This document shows, one piece after another, positions 25,017 through 33,932 of a stretch of DNA of 46,796 nt. The notes under the pieces were generated by a model, which was not told the DNA's origin, ran no database searches, and saw only the letters and a list, made by a program, of their open reading frames with translations. Origin of the DNA: JACPAP01 sp035287045 (GTDB lineage Bacteria; Gemmatimonadota; Gemmatimonadetes; Gemmatimonadales; GWC2-71-9); the NCBI GenBank assembly GCA_035287045.1, contig DATECF010000025.1:1-46796 (forward strand), read 5' to 3'. The first letter of the stretch is position 1. Each line of letters begins with the position of its first letter. The position numbers and the translations under genes are program-made.

Positions 25017-26041
25017 GGCGTCGGGGTGTGTCGCAGGATGTCCAGGACCATCTCGCGCGGCGTGACCCCTTCAGCCTCGGCGCGCACCGTGCGCACCAGT
25101 CGGTGCTGGAGCACATCCGGGGCCAGCCGCTTCACGTCGGCGGGCGTTACGTAGTCCCGTCCGCTGAGAAACGCCCTGGTCCGCGACAGCGCCAGCAAGT
25201 GCTGGTATGACCGGGGCGACGCGCCGACACTGATGTACTGCTTCAGGTGAGGGCGTCCACACTGACTGGGGTCTCGGGTGGCGCGCCCGATCCGGACGAC
25301 GTACTCCTTGACCTTGTCGTCGACGTAGACCCCCCGCGTGCGCTGCCGGATCCGAACGACGTCCCGGGGCGTGATGACCGGCGACACGCCCGCGCCAATC
25401 AGATCGATGTCGAGCATCGCCCGCTCCTCGGCGTGGGTCGGATAGTCCACGCGAATCATCATGGCGAAGCGGTCCACCTGCGCCTCGGGCAGCAGGTACA
25501 CCCCCTCCTGTTCGATGGGATTCTGCGTGGCCAGCACCCAGAAGGGATCGTCCAGCCGGAACGTCTCGTCCCCGATCGTCACCTGCCGCTCCTGCATGGC
25601 TTCGAGCAGCGCCGACTGGGTCTTCGGCGTGGCGCGGTTGATCTCGTCAGCCAGCACGATGTTCGAGAAGATGGGTCCTTTCTGGACCTTGAAGTCGCCG
25701 GCCTGGAGATCATAAATGCGGGTGCCGACCAGGTCGGCCGGCAGCAGGTCCGGCGTGAGCTGAATCCGCTGGAACGGTGCCTGGATGGTGCGGGCCAGCG
25801 TGACCACCGCAAGCGTCTTGGCCACCCCGGGCACCCCCTCCAGGAGCAGATGGCCGCAGCCTCCTCGGCCCTGGCCGTCTTCTCCCCCGCCGAACGAGTA
25901 GGGGATGTCCGCGAAGAGGCCGAGCAGCAGGCCCTTGATGAGCCACTCCTGGCCCACGATGACCTTGGAGATCTCCCGTTCGAACTGCTCGACGAGCCCG
26001 AAGGCGTCCTCGTGGAGCAGCTCAGTGGGTGCCACTGCCAT
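25013..26041 (-). CDS. MoxR-family AAA+ ATPase
   Basis: This 342-residue ATPase has Walker A GVPGVAKT (69-76), Walker B NIVLADEINRA (127-137), the sensor-type ATQNPIEQEG (171-180), and the QVDRF arginine region. The MoxR subfamily is marked by these and by the lid domain with SPRSYQHLLALSRTRAFL. A glycine-rich insert, SFGGGEDGQGRGGCGH (49-64), lies between the first helix and the Walker A strand, where MoxR proteins normally have a short loop. MoxR enzymes act as chaperones for insertion of cofactors or maturation of partner complexes, using VWA proteins as adaptors. It is the third gene of the operon, 69 bases after the VWA gene. Confidence 0.93.
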   Translation of the reverse strand: MAVAPTELLHEDAFGLVEQFEREISKVIVGQEWLIKGLLLGLFADIPYSFGGGEDGQGRGGCGHLLLEGVPGVAKTLAVVTLARTIQAPFQRIQLTPDLLPADLVGTRIYDLQAGDFKVQKGPIFSNIVLADEINRATPKTQSALLEAMQERQVTIGDETFRLDDPFWVLATQNPIEQEGVYLLPEAQVDRFAMMIRVDYPTHAEERAMLDIDLIGAGVSPVITPRDVVRIRQRTRGVYVDDKVKEYVVRIGRATRDPSQCGRPHLKQYISVGASPRSYQHLLALSRTRAFLSGRDYVTPADVKRLAPDVLQHRLVRTVRAEAEGVTPREMVLDILRHTPTP

Positions 26042-26110
26042 CGGCCTCCTGGTGCATCACCGCAACCTCCGCCGTCAATCGCTCGCTCCGATCGACATGC
26101 CCCCAACCTG

Positions 26111-27133
26111 TCAGATCAGCCACAACAGGACCAGCAGGATCCCGGCCCCCGCCAGCAGCCCGGGGTACAGATCCACACGGTCAACCACGGTTTCGTGCGT
26201 CAGGACCTGACGCTTGCTCTCGAGGAAGTCCGCCATGACCCGGGCCAGCTCCGCTCCGGTGTGGGAGCGATAGTAGCGCCCGCCGGTGGCCTGGGCGATC
26301 GACCGGAGCGTGGACTCGTCGAAGCGGGCCGAGACCAGCCGCCCCCGGTCATCATGAAGCAGGTACTGCGAGTCGGGGGTCTGCATGGGGATCGGCGCGT
26401 CGTGCTCCGAGCCGATCCCGACGGCATAGACGGGGATGCCCGTCGCCGCCGTCTGGCGTACGGCGTCGTCAAGCTCCTGGCCGTAATCCTCGCCGTCGGC
26501 CAGCAGGAGGAAGATCTTCTGGTTCCGATCATCGAGGCCACTCTGGGCCGTAACCTGAGACTCCTTCTCGATGAGCGCCAGGGCGCTCCGCAGGGCGGCC
26601 CCGATATTGGTCCCGTAGGAGATGCCCCCGGTCAGGTCCATATAGTCCAGATAGAACAAGATGTTCTCGGCATCGGAGGTCAGGTACGAGAGGATCAAGC
26701 TCGTGCTCGAGAACGTCACCAACCCGATCCGGTCGACGAGGGGCCCGCGGCTCACGATGAAGTTGCGGATCTCTTCCTTGGCGCGTTCCTTCCGCGACGG
26801 ATGGACATCGGTCGCCTGCATGGACAGCGACACATCCAGGATCAGCACCACATCCTGCTTGCGGTACACGGCCTTCCGCAGCCTCACCTCGGACAGCGGC
26901 CGGGCCAGGGCCAGGATCAAGGCGGCGAACGCCCCCAGAAGGAGCAGGGATCGCACCGCATCGTACCGGGGCGTGGTGACGCTGGATATCCGCGCCACTC
27001 TCCGGAAGTCCTCGAACTGCTCGCGGGCCCGGGACTTGTGGAGGGCCGAAATCCGCAACAGCACGAACACCACCGGAAGCAGCGCCAGCAACCAGAGTTG
27101 CTGCGGACGGAGGAACTCCAGGGCCCTCAGCAA
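26111..27133 (-). CDS. BatA-like VWA-domain membrane protein
   Basis: This 340-residue protein starts at TTG 27133, the only possible start after the in-frame stop, with GGGAG upstream. Two N-terminal membrane helices (about 12-28 and 62-80) precede a von Willebrand A domain with a full MIDAS: D100-V-S102-L-S104, T175 in YGTNIGAA, and D213 in LADGEDYG. A C-terminal helix (about 322-338) returns to the membrane. Unlike the copy at 22081, its DxSxS motif is canonical, so the two VWA proteins may bind different partners or form a hetero-complex. It follows the TPR gene with an 18-base gap. Confidence 0.9.
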   Translation of the reverse strand: MLRALEFLRPQQLWLLALLPVVFVLLRISALHKSRAREQFEDFRRVARISSVTTPRYDAVRSLLLLGAFAALILALARPLSEVRLRKAVYRKQDVVLILDVSLSMQATDVHPSRKERAKEEIRNFIVSRGPLVDRIGLVTFSSTSLILSYLTSDAENILFYLDYMDLTGGISYGTNIGAALRSALALIEKESQVTAQSGLDDRNQKIFLLLADGEDYGQELDDAVRQTAATGIPVYAVGIGSEHDAPIPMQTPDSQYLLHDDRGRLVSARFDESTLRSIAQATGGRYYRSHTGAELARVMADFLESKRQVLTHETVVDRVDLYPGLLAGAGILLVLLWLI

Positions 27134-27151
27134 CGGGTCCGCGGCCTCCCA

Positions 27152-27751
27152 CTACCCGATCTTTCGGGTCGGCGGCTGGGGACGCACCTTGTCCTGGGGG
27201 CGAAGGAGGTCGAAGACGCTCTGCTGGCGTTGCTTGCCGAGCTGGCGGAGCATCGTCTGGACCAGCTCGTGGTTGTATTTCACGTCCCAGTCACCGGGGG
27301 CATCAATGACTGCGTTCTGGTATTGCTCGCCCGCACGCCGTAACCACGCCAGCGCGTCCTCCTCCTCGGCCGTTTCCGAGACCGCCTTCCGGTAGTAGGC
27401 GTTGCCCAGCCAGTACCTCACCAGCGGCGCCGGCCCCTCATGGTGGAGCAGGGCGGCCTCCGCCTGGACGATGACGCTGTCGTAGTCCTCCCGGAAGTAC
27501 AGCAGCCTCAGATAGTTCTGGAGGACGCGATCCCGCCCGTCGGGAACCAGCCGAGCCAGCCAACCGTGCCGCCGGAATTCCCCCTCGAGCTCCCGAAACG
27601 CCGCGATGGCTCCGTCGGTCGACCCGTCCCAGTACAGCGCGTTGGCCCGGTCGATCCGGTGGAGCGTCCGCCCGTAGAGGACCAGGCCCGCCGACGCGAC
27701 GACCCACACGAACCAGAGCGCGAAGGTCACGGGATACTTGGGGAATCTCAT
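27152..27751 (-). CDS. Single-span membrane protein with TPR-like helices, first gene of MoxR operon
   Basis: From ATG 27751, with AAGGA upstream, the product is 199 residues. An N-terminal membrane helix (about 8-27, VTFALWFVWVVASAGLVLYG) anchors a helical domain. Its repeats look like tetratricopeptide units: NALYWDGSTDGAIAAFRELE, NYLRLLYFREDYDSVIVQAE, and YWLGNAYYRKAVSETAEEED. The tail is basic and proline-rich (QDKVRPQPPTRK). TPR proteins of this kind (BatC/E-like) accompany Bat VWA genes. The role is likely scaffolding at the membrane. I cannot assign it to a named family beyond that. Confidence 0.7.
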   Translation of the reverse strand: MRFPKYPVTFALWFVWVVASAGLVLYGRTLHRIDRANALYWDGSTDGAIAAFRELEGEFRRHGWLARLVPDGRDRVLQNYLRLLYFREDYDSVIVQAEAALLHHEGPAPLVRYWLGNAYYRKAVSETAEEEDALAWLRRAGEQYQNAVIDAPGDWDVKYNHELVQTMLRQLGKQRQQSVFDLLRPQDKVRPQPPTRKIG

Positions 27752-27836
27752 GGTGGTGTCCTTGACCGAAAGGGGTTGCGGCATCTGCCGTGGCGAACCC
27801 TCACGACCCCACCCGCGTTGGACTCCACCGACTGCC

Positions 27837-27908
27837 GGAGGCAAGCGAAAGAACGCCAATATGTAACGCGCGTCGCGGCCGAGAACAATAGGCCCCGCGC
27901 TTGCCTCC
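27837..27908. repeat. 11-bp perfect inverted repeat (GGAGGCAAGCG / CGCTTGCCTCC) around the operon promoter
   Basis: The left arm is at 27837-27847 and the right arm at 27898-27908, with 50 bases between them holding the promoter candidate. The arms could be paired regulator sites or the stem of a long hairpin. It lies in the divergent region between the MoxR operon and the parvulin/HupE pair. Confidence 0.5.
27860..27888 (-). promoter_or_regulatory. Promoter candidate for the TPR/VWA/MoxR operon
   Basis: On the minus strand TTGTTC (27888-27883) and TACATA (27865-27860) are 17 bases apart, about 105 bases before ATG 27751. It is bracketed by an 11-bp inverted repeat (27837-27847 and 27898-27908). 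Confidence 0.45.
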
Positions 27909-28005
27909 GCTTGCGGCGGTCGCCACTATGGCGCAGGCAGACGGCGGTTCCGCGAACCGCCCGTCGGGAACGCGCACTCACGACCGCGCCGAGGGTCGAC
28001 CGGAC

Positions 28006-28842
28006 ATGGCCAATCAGCGCTCCACAACAGTGTTCCTTCGGGGCATCCTGCGCGAGCCGACGCTCCATTTCGTGGTGCTCGCGGCCACCTTGTTCGCCGC
28101 GAACGCCGCCGTGCGGGCGCAGGGTCAAGATCACGTCATCCAGGTCGACCGTCGAAAAATCGCGGCCAGCATCATGCAAATCGAGGCGAGCGTCGGCGCG
28201 CCCCTCACGCCCGAGGAGCAGCGGCGCGTCGAGGATGCCTACATCGAGCAGCAGGTCCTCGTGCGGGAGGCGAAGGCGCTGGGACTGGATGACGACGACC
28301 AGGTCCACGACCTCCTGGCGCAGAAGATGCTCCACGTCCTGAGCGCCGACGTGATCCGACCCACCGATGCGGAGCTCGGGGCGTACTTCGAGGCCAACCG
28401 CGGGCGGTACACGCCGGAGACAGCCGTGACCGTGGATGAACTGGTGGTGGGCGGGGAGAACCCATTGCCCACCGCGTTGCGGGATCAGTTTCGCAACGGC
28501 GTGGCCCCGGAGCGGCTGGCCAGCGATCGCCCGATGCGGCATGACGTCCTGCGGGAGGTGACGCTGGACAACCTGACCCGGCTTTTCGGCGAAGAGATGG
28601 CGACGCGGGTGATCACCGCGCCGGAAGGGCGGTGGGTGGGTCCGCACCACTCGGTGCGCGGCCAACACTGGTTCCGGGTCACGGCGCGGACGGAGTCCGT
28701 GCCTCCAACGCTCGACGCGGTCCGCGAACAGGTGCGGCTGGACTGGATCAGTGAGCACGAGCAGATCCGGCTGGCCCAACGGGTCAGCGAGCTGCGGAGC
28801 AACTACTCGATTGAGTTCATCGGCGAGGGCAAGACGCCGTGA
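28006..28842 (+). CDS. Parvulin-like peptidyl-prolyl isomerase, membrane-anchored, paired with HupE-like gene
   Basis: From ATG 28006 the product is 278 residues. It starts with a basic segment and LREPTLHFVVLAATLFAAN, the conserved opening of a group of parvulin-type isomerases usually encoded beside HupE/UreJ-like proteins. A helical SurA-like part follows (EEQRRVEDAYIEQQVLVREAKALGL), then a PPIC-like domain from about residue 120 (AELGAYFEANRGRYTPETAVTVDELVV). The catalytic domain looks degenerate, so it may act more as a chaperone than an isomerase. The stop overlaps the GTG start of the next gene (GTGA), so translation is coupled. Location: periplasmic face, tethered by its uncleaved N-terminal helix. 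Confidence 0.75.
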   Translation: MANQRSTTVFLRGILREPTLHFVVLAATLFAANAAVRAQGQDHVIQVDRRKIAASIMQIEASVGAPLTPEEQRRVEDAYIEQQVLVREAKALGLDDDDQVHDLLAQKMLHVLSADVIRPTDAELGAYFEANRGRYTPETAVTVDELVVGGENPLPTALRDQFRNGVAPERLASDRPMRHDVLREVTLDNLTRLFGEEMATRVITAPEGRWVGPHHSVRGQHWFRVTARTESVPPTLDAVREQVRLDWISEHEQIRLAQRVSELRSNYSIEFIGEGKTP

Positions 28843-29849
28843 GCATGGCGTGGGCGTTGGCGGCGCTCGGTGCGGCGTCCCTCGCCGTGCCCGCGGCCGC
28901 CTCGACGCACGACGTGGATGTCACGTCCGTCGCCCGGGTCTTCTTGGATCAGACCGGTCCGAGACGCTACCTGTTGTCGGTGGTCGACCGGAAGGTGCCG
29001 CCCATCGTGCATCTCGAGGAGGTACTCCCCCGGGGCTGCGTTCCCTTGCCGGACGAGGCCGTGGGCATGCGCATGGTGGCGGGTTTCGCGTTCGAGTGCG
29101 CGGACGAGCTCAGCTTCGATGACGTCCTCACCCTGCCGTGGTCCCTGGCCGGCGTGGTGGTGCTGGCCCGGTGGGCCGACGGCACAGACGCGTCGGCGTA
29201 TTTCCGCGGCGACGGTCGCACGGTTCCCGTACACCTGAGCGACCTGCGCGCCGGCGGCGGCACCATCGGCCGGCTCGCGGGCCGGTACTTCACGCTGGGC
29301 GTCGAGCACATTGCGTTCGGCATCGATCACCTGCTGTTTGTGCTGGGCCTTCTGCTGTTGGTGCGTAGCCTCTGGCCGCTGGCGATGACCGTGACGGCGT
29401 TCACCGGCGCGCACAGCATCACGCTGGGCCTCGCCGTCTTGGGGTATATCCCGGTCCACCGAGCGCCGGTCGAGGCGGCCATCGCCGTCTCCATCGTGCT
29501 CCTGGCCCGCGAGATCATCATGGGGCACCGGGGCCGGGTGCACCTGGTGCATCGTCACCCCTGGCTGGTGGCCTTCGCGTTCGGGCTGCTCCACGGTCTG
29601 GGCTTCGCCGGGGCTCTCGGGGCGATGGGGCTGCGGAGCAGCGACATCCCGCTCGCGCTGCTCTTCTTCAACGTGGGGGTCGAGGCCGGGCAGATCGGTT
29701 TCATCATGGTGCTCGTGATCCTGCACCAACGCCTGCGCAAGAGCGTCCCGGTGCTGCCGCCTCGGTTGGAGCCGCTGCTGGGCTACGCCCTCGGCGTGGT
29801 GGCCATGCTCTGGTTCTTTCAGCGGCTACCGGCGGTGCTGGGCGCGTGA
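28839..29849 (+). CDS. HupE/UreJ-2-like membrane protein with periplasmic N-terminal domain
   Basis: This 336-residue protein starts at GTG 28839 within the stop of the preceding gene; an ATG two codons later is an alternative. A signal peptide (ending PAAAST) is followed by an extracytoplasmic domain of about 125 residues. Then come several membrane helices with the HupE signature GVEHIAFGIDHLLFVLGLLLL (154-174), TAFTGAHSITLGLAVLG, and FGLLHGLGFAGALGAMGL. The conserved histidines and aspartate in the helices suggest metal-ion transport, as proposed for nickel or cobalt in HupE/UreJ proteins, but no hydrogenase or urease gene is here, so the metal is unknown. Confidence 0.85.
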   Translation: MSMAWALAALGAASLAVPAAASTHDVDVTSVARVFLDQTGPRRYLLSVVDRKVPPIVHLEEVLPRGCVPLPDEAVGMRMVAGFAFECADELSFDDVLTLPWSLAGVVVLARWADGTDASAYFRGDGRTVPVHLSDLRAGGGTIGRLAGRYFTLGVEHIAFGIDHLLFVLGLLLLVRSLWPLAMTVTAFTGAHSITLGLAVLGYIPVHRAPVEAAIAVSIVLLAREIIMGHRGRVHLVHRHPWLVAFAFGLLHGLGFAGALGAMGLRSSDIPLALLFFNVGVEAGQIGFIMVLVILHQRLRKSVPVLPPRLEPLLGYALGVVAMLWFFQRLPAVLGA

Positions 29850-29871
29850 CCCGTCTGGACGATTCCCCCTT

Positions 29872-30840
29872 TCATGGGACCGGCGCCAGGAGCCAGGCCG
29901 TCAGCTCGGGGTTCAGGTTCCCGCCGCTCACCAGGGCCACTGTCCTGCCCGCGCCTTCGACCCGGCCCGCCAGGTACGCCGCCACCGGCACCGCGCCCGC
30001 GGGCTCCGCGAGCACCTTCCCCCGGAGGAGGAGCACCCGGAAGGCGTCGGCGATTTCCTCCTCGCCCACCAGCGCGATGTCGTCCACGCGTTCCTGGACG
30101 TGGGCCAGCGGGAAGGCGTAGGTACGCATGACCCAGAGGGCGTCGGCGAGAGTCTGGTAGTCCTCGATGGTCAGCGGCTCACCCGCCTTGAGCGACCGGT
30201 ACATGGCCGCCCCCGCGGCCGGCTGCGCCCCCACCACCCGCACGTGGGGCGCCCGAAGCTTGATCGCGCTTGCCACCCCCGCGATCAGGCCCCCCGATCC
30301 CACCGGCACGATCACGGTCTGCACGTCGGGCACGTCTTCCAGAATCTCCAGGCCGATGCTCGAGTGCCCCGCGGCCACGCGCCGATCTTCCATGGTGTCC
30401 AGGGGGATCATGCCCCGCTCCCGCGCCACCTCCTGCACCTTGGGCGCCCGCGCCAGGAAGTTGTTTTCGCAGAAGACCAGGTCCGCCCCGTACCCCCGAA
30501 TCGCCTCCACCTTGAAGCGGCTGGTCCGCTCAGGCGTCACCACCGTGACCTTCACGCCCAGCCGCTTGCCCGCGTAGGCGAAGCCCTGCCCGAAGTTGCC
30601 GGAGGAGGCCAGCACCACACCTTGCGCCCGCTCCGCTTGGGTGAGGGAGCCCAGGAAATGGAAGGCGGCCCGGATCTTGTACGCGCCGGTGACCTGCAAG
30701 TTCTCGAGCTTGAGGAACAGCTGCTCCCGGCCAACCTCCTCCGGGCATTTCGCCAGGGGAACCACGGGTGTGCGGCGGATCTCCCGGGGGAGTCCCGCCC
30801 GCGCCGCCTCGATCTCGGGAAACGTGAGGAGCCCCGTCAT
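29872..30840 (-). CDS. PLP-dependent fold-type II ammonia-lyase-like enzyme (threonine/serine dehydratase family), second copy
   Basis: This 322-residue enzyme has ATG overlapping the stop of the VPS10-like gene (ATGA), so it is translated from that message. PLP lysine K55 lies in LFLKLENLQVTGAYKIRAA. SSGNFGQ is at 79-85, and the glycine loop VPVGSGGLIAGVA is in the middle. As in the enzyme at 8991, Ala replaces Ser two residues before the lysine, and no ACT domain is present. It is clearly a paralogue of that enzyme but diverged (HSSIGLEILEDVPDVQTVIVP against HGCLGLEILEQFPEVETVLVP). It is cytoplasmic. Its coupling to a secreted Asp-box protein suggests a pathway in which something released outside is deaminated inside. 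Confidence 0.88.
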   Translation of the reverse strand: MTGLLTFPEIEAARAGLPREIRRTPVVPLAKCPEEVGREQLFLKLENLQVTGAYKIRAAFHFLGSLTQAERAQGVVLASSGNFGQGFAYAGKRLGVKVTVVTPERTSRFKVEAIRGYGADLVFCENNFLARAPKVQEVARERGMIPLDTMEDRRVAAGHSSIGLEILEDVPDVQTVIVPVGSGGLIAGVASAIKLRAPHVRVVGAQPAAGAAMYRSLKAGEPLTIEDYQTLADALWVMRTYAFPLAHVQERVDDIALVGEEEIADAFRVLLLRGKVLAEPAGAVPVAAYLAGRVEGAGRTVALVSGGNLNPELTAWLLAPVP

Positions 30841-33800
30841 GGGAACGCCGCACGGTTCTCCAACTCTCGCACGCGCGACAGCTGGACCTCGAGCCGGCCG
30901 TCCAGGTCACGGAACACCTCCACCATGGCGTCCGTGGGCCGTGTGTCCCCTTCCCCCACCAGGTTGCTCAGATAGGCCAAGAGGTTGTCGAGCTTCGGCT
31001 CGAAGTTCAGCGGGTCCTTCTCGGAGCGGAACTGCAAGTTGCGGAGCTCACCCTCGACCTCGATGAGCCGCTGCTCCAGGGCCGCCGCCGCCCGCTTCAC
31101 GGCATCGTTCCCCGCTTGCGCTCGCGTTCGAAGCTGCGCTTTGAGCGTCCCGATCCGCCCAACGGCGTCATACGTATCCTTGATGCGCCCGTTGATGCGG
31201 GTTTGCAGGTCGTGCTGCGCCTGGAGATCTGCGACCGTGGCCTGGATGCGGGGATCCATGAGCACCTGGAACGCCTGGGTCTGGCTCCAGCCTCCGGACG
31301 TCAGCCTCACCTGGTACGCCCCGGGAACCGCCAGGCCCCCGTCGGGCGGTCCCCCCCGGAGGATGATGCCCTGCGGCACCTCGCCTCCCGGATAGCGCAG
31401 GTCCCAGACGAAGCGGTTCATCCCGGCCTTGGCCGCGACCTGATCCCCGCCACGCGTCTTGCTGGAGAAGGAGCGCACCACCTGGCCCCGGGCATCCAGG
31501 ATCTCCAGCGTGACCTCCTGCGTGGGCGCCTGCGCGAAGGTGTAGAAGATCATCGACCCCCGAGGCGGGTTCTGACCGGCACGGCTTGCCCCGCTTCGGG
31601 AACGCCCCGCCATCTCCATCCGGTAGGCGTCGCGCGGCTTGAACAGGTGTGCCGGGGCGGCGGCCACCTGGGCCGTGAGCTGCCGCAGCGGCGTCACGTC
31701 GTCCAGAATCCAGAGAGAGCGGCCCTGCGTGGAGACCACAAGGTCGTTCCGGTAGACCCTGAGGTCCGTGATGGGCGTCAGCGGCAGGTTGAGCTGGAAG
31801 GGCTGCCAGGTGGCGCCGTCATCAAACGACAGGTACATGCCGAACTCGGTCCCGGCGTACAGCAGCCCCCTTCGCTCCGGATCCTCCCGCACCACCCTCA
31901 CGAAATGGTCGGCCGGAATTCCGTTCCGCCCGTTCGTGAGGAGCGTCCAGGTCTTCCCGTAGTCGTCGGTCCGGTACACGTACGGGCGGAAGTCGTCCCG
32001 GCGGTACCGGTACATCGCGAGGAACGCCCGTCCCGCGGCGTGAGCCGAGACATCGATCAAGTTCACCGTCCCCTCGGGCATCTCGCGCGGCGTGATGTTT
32101 GCCCAGCGCGCCCCGCCGTCCCGGGTGAGGTGTGACAGTCCGTCGTCGCTCCCGATCCAGATCTCGCCGGCGCGCTGCGGCGCTTCGGCGACGGCGAAGA
32201 TGGTCCCGTACGTCTCCACGGTGCTGACGTCGTGGTCGATGGGTCCGCCGGGGGCCTCCTGCCTGCTCTTGTCGTTCCGGGTGAGGTCCGGGCTGATCAC
32301 CTCCCACGTCTCACCCCGGTCCGTCGAGCGGTGCAGGTGGTTCGACGCGTGATAGAGGACGTTCGGGTCGTGGATCGAGAACTCGATGGGCGCGTTCCAC
32401 TGGAACCGGTACTTCAGGTTCTTGGGTGCCTGTCCCAGCGCCAGCGTCGGATACGAAGACACGTTTTTCGTCTGCCCGCTCGCCCGGTCCAGGCGCGTGA
32501 GTTCTCCGCCGTAGCTCCCGGCAAAAATGATGTCCGGGTTCTGGGGATCCACCGCGATGTGCCCGCTTTCCCCGCCGCCCACCTGGTACCAGTCCTGGTA
32601 CGGCGTCAGGGTCGACCCGCTCACACTGGGCAGCGACACGGTGCTGTTGTCCTGCTGCGCGGCGTACACCCGGTAGGGGAACCGGTTGTCCACCTCCAAC
32701 CGGTAGAACTCCGCCGTCGGCTGGTTCAACGGCGTCGACCACGTCTTGCCGCCGGTCACCGTCACGGCCGCACCCCCGTCCTGGGAGCTGGCGATGATCC
32801 GCGGGTCGTCCGGGTTGATCCACAAATCGTGGTTGTCGACGTGGGGCTGTGGTATCGCCGAGAACGTCTGGCCGCCGTCGGTGGACTTGTAGAGCCGGGT
32901 GGTGAGGTCGTACACCGTGTTCGGATCCTTGGGATCCACGTAGATGTGGCCGTAGTACCACGCCCTCTCAAAGAGCTTGCGGTCGTCGTTGACGAACTGG
33001 AAGCTCTCGCCCCCGTCGTCCGACCGGTACAGGCCGCCGACCTCGCCGTGCTGGACTATCACGTACACCCGCAGGGGGTTCGAGGCCGCGACGGCCACGC
33101 CGAGACGGCCCACGACTCCACCCGGCAGCCCGTTGGTCAACTTTTTCCACGTGTTACCCCCGTCCTGACTGCGGTACAGCCCGCTCTCCTCGCTGCCGGA
33201 GATGACCGCCCAGGGCTGCCGCTCCCCCCTCCACGCGGCCGCGTAGAGGATCTGCGGATTGGCCGGGTCTATGGCCAGGTCCACCACGCCGGTGCTGTCG
33301 CTGACGAAGAGCACCCTCTCCCAGGTCTGGCCTCCGTCCCGGGAGCGGAACAGCCCCCGCTCCGGATTGCGGCCGAAGGCGTGACCGAGGGCCGCCACGT
33401 AAACCAGGTTCGCATCCCGGGGGTGCACCCGCACCCGCCCGATCTGTCCCGCCTCCTTCAGGCCGATGAAGCTCCACGTGCGGCCCCGGTCCACCGACTT
33501 GTAGACGCCGGCCCCGGGCGACACGTTGCCACGTATGCAGGCCGAGCCCGTGCCGACGTAAATCACGTTTGGGTCGGAGAGGGGCACCGCGACGGCGCCG
33601 ATGGATGCCACGGCTATCTGACCGTCCGTGACGTTCTCCCAGCTCTCGCCGTAGTCCTCCGTCCGCCACACGCCGCCGCCCGTCGTGCCCATGTAGAACA
33701 CGCTCGGCTCGCTGGGCACCCCGGTGATCGCCGTCGAGCGACCGCCGCGGTACGGCCCGATCATCCGGTACTCCATGGCCGAATAGAGCGCCGGGCTCAC

Positions 33801-33932
33801 CGCCGGACTGGTGGACGCGCCGGACTGCTGCCGGTCCTGAGCCCACGACTCGTGTCCCGCACCCAAGACCGCGCAGCACAACGCAGGCAGGATCGCGGCC
33901 AGTCGGCTGCGGGCAGGCAGCTTGGTGACCAT
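30837..33932 (-). CDS. Secreted VPS10/sortilin-like Asp-box propeller protein (copy 1)
   Basis: From ATG 33932, preceded by GGAGGAG, the product is 1031 residues with a signal peptide ending ESWAQ (residue 32). The large N-terminal part is a propeller built on Asp-box (S-x-D-x-G-x-x-W/F) repeats: TEDYGESWENV, SVDRGRTWSF, SRDGGQTWERV, SQDGGNTWKKL, SDDGGESFQF, STDGGQTFSA, STDRGETWEV, TDDYGKTWTLL and SFDDGATWQPF. After about residue 720 comes a beta-sandwich (VTLEILDARGQVVRSF), the motif NRFVWDLRYPGG, and a helical C-terminus. Annotation pipelines call such proteins VPS10-domain or glycosyl hydrolases, but no catalytic residues are evident. Asp-box propellers occur in sialidases and in ligand-binding sortilins. 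A binding or sugar-cleaving role outside the inner membrane is open. It is coupled to the PLP enzyme downstream. Confidence 0.88.
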   Translation of the reverse strand: MVTKLPARSRLAAILPALCCAVLGAGHESWAQDRQQSGASTSPAVSPALYSAMEYRMIGPYRGGRSTAITGVPSEPSVFYMGTTGGGVWRTEDYGESWENVTDGQIAVASIGAVAVPLSDPNVIYVGTGSACIRGNVSPGAGVYKSVDRGRTWSFIGLKEAGQIGRVRVHPRDANLVYVAALGHAFGRNPERGLFRSRDGGQTWERVLFVSDSTGVVDLAIDPANPQILYAAAWRGERQPWAVISGSEESGLYRSQDGGNTWKKLTNGLPGGVVGRLGVAVAASNPLRVYVIVQHGEVGGLYRSDDGGESFQFVNDDRKLFERAWYYGHIYVDPKDPNTVYDLTTRLYKSTDGGQTFSAIPQPHVDNHDLWINPDDPRIIASSQDGGAAVTVTGGKTWSTPLNQPTAEFYRLEVDNRFPYRVYAAQQDNSTVSLPSVSGSTLTPYQDWYQVGGGESGHIAVDPQNPDIIFAGSYGGELTRLDRASGQTKNVSSYPTLALGQAPKNLKYRFQWNAPIEFSIHDPNVLYHASNHLHRSTDRGETWEVISPDLTRNDKSRQEAPGGPIDHDVSTVETYGTIFAVAEAPQRAGEIWIGSDDGLSHLTRDGGARWANITPREMPEGTVNLIDVSAHAAGRAFLAMYRYRRDDFRPYVYRTDDYGKTWTLLTNGRNGIPADHFVRVVREDPERRGLLYAGTEFGMYLSFDDGATWQPFQLNLPLTPITDLRVYRNDLVVSTQGRSLWILDDVTPLRQLTAQVAAAPAHLFKPRDAYRMEMAGRSRSGASRAGQNPPRGSMIFYTFAQAPTQEVTLEILDARGQVVRSFSSKTRGGDQVAAKAGMNRFVWDLRYPGGEVPQGIILRGGPPDGGLAVPGAYQVRLTSGGWSQTQAFQVLMDPRIQATVADLQAQHDLQTRINGRIKDTYDAVGRIGTLKAQLRTRAQAGNDAVKRAAAALEQRLIEVEGELRNLQFRSEKDPLNFEPKLDNLLAYLSNLVGEGDTRPTDAMVEVFRDLDGRLEVQLSRVRELENRAAFP

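Noticed and set aside
25247..27343. 698-codon open frame on the plus strand
   Set aside because: It is antisense to the MoxR and BatA-like genes; no recognisable motif, so a GC-driven shadow.
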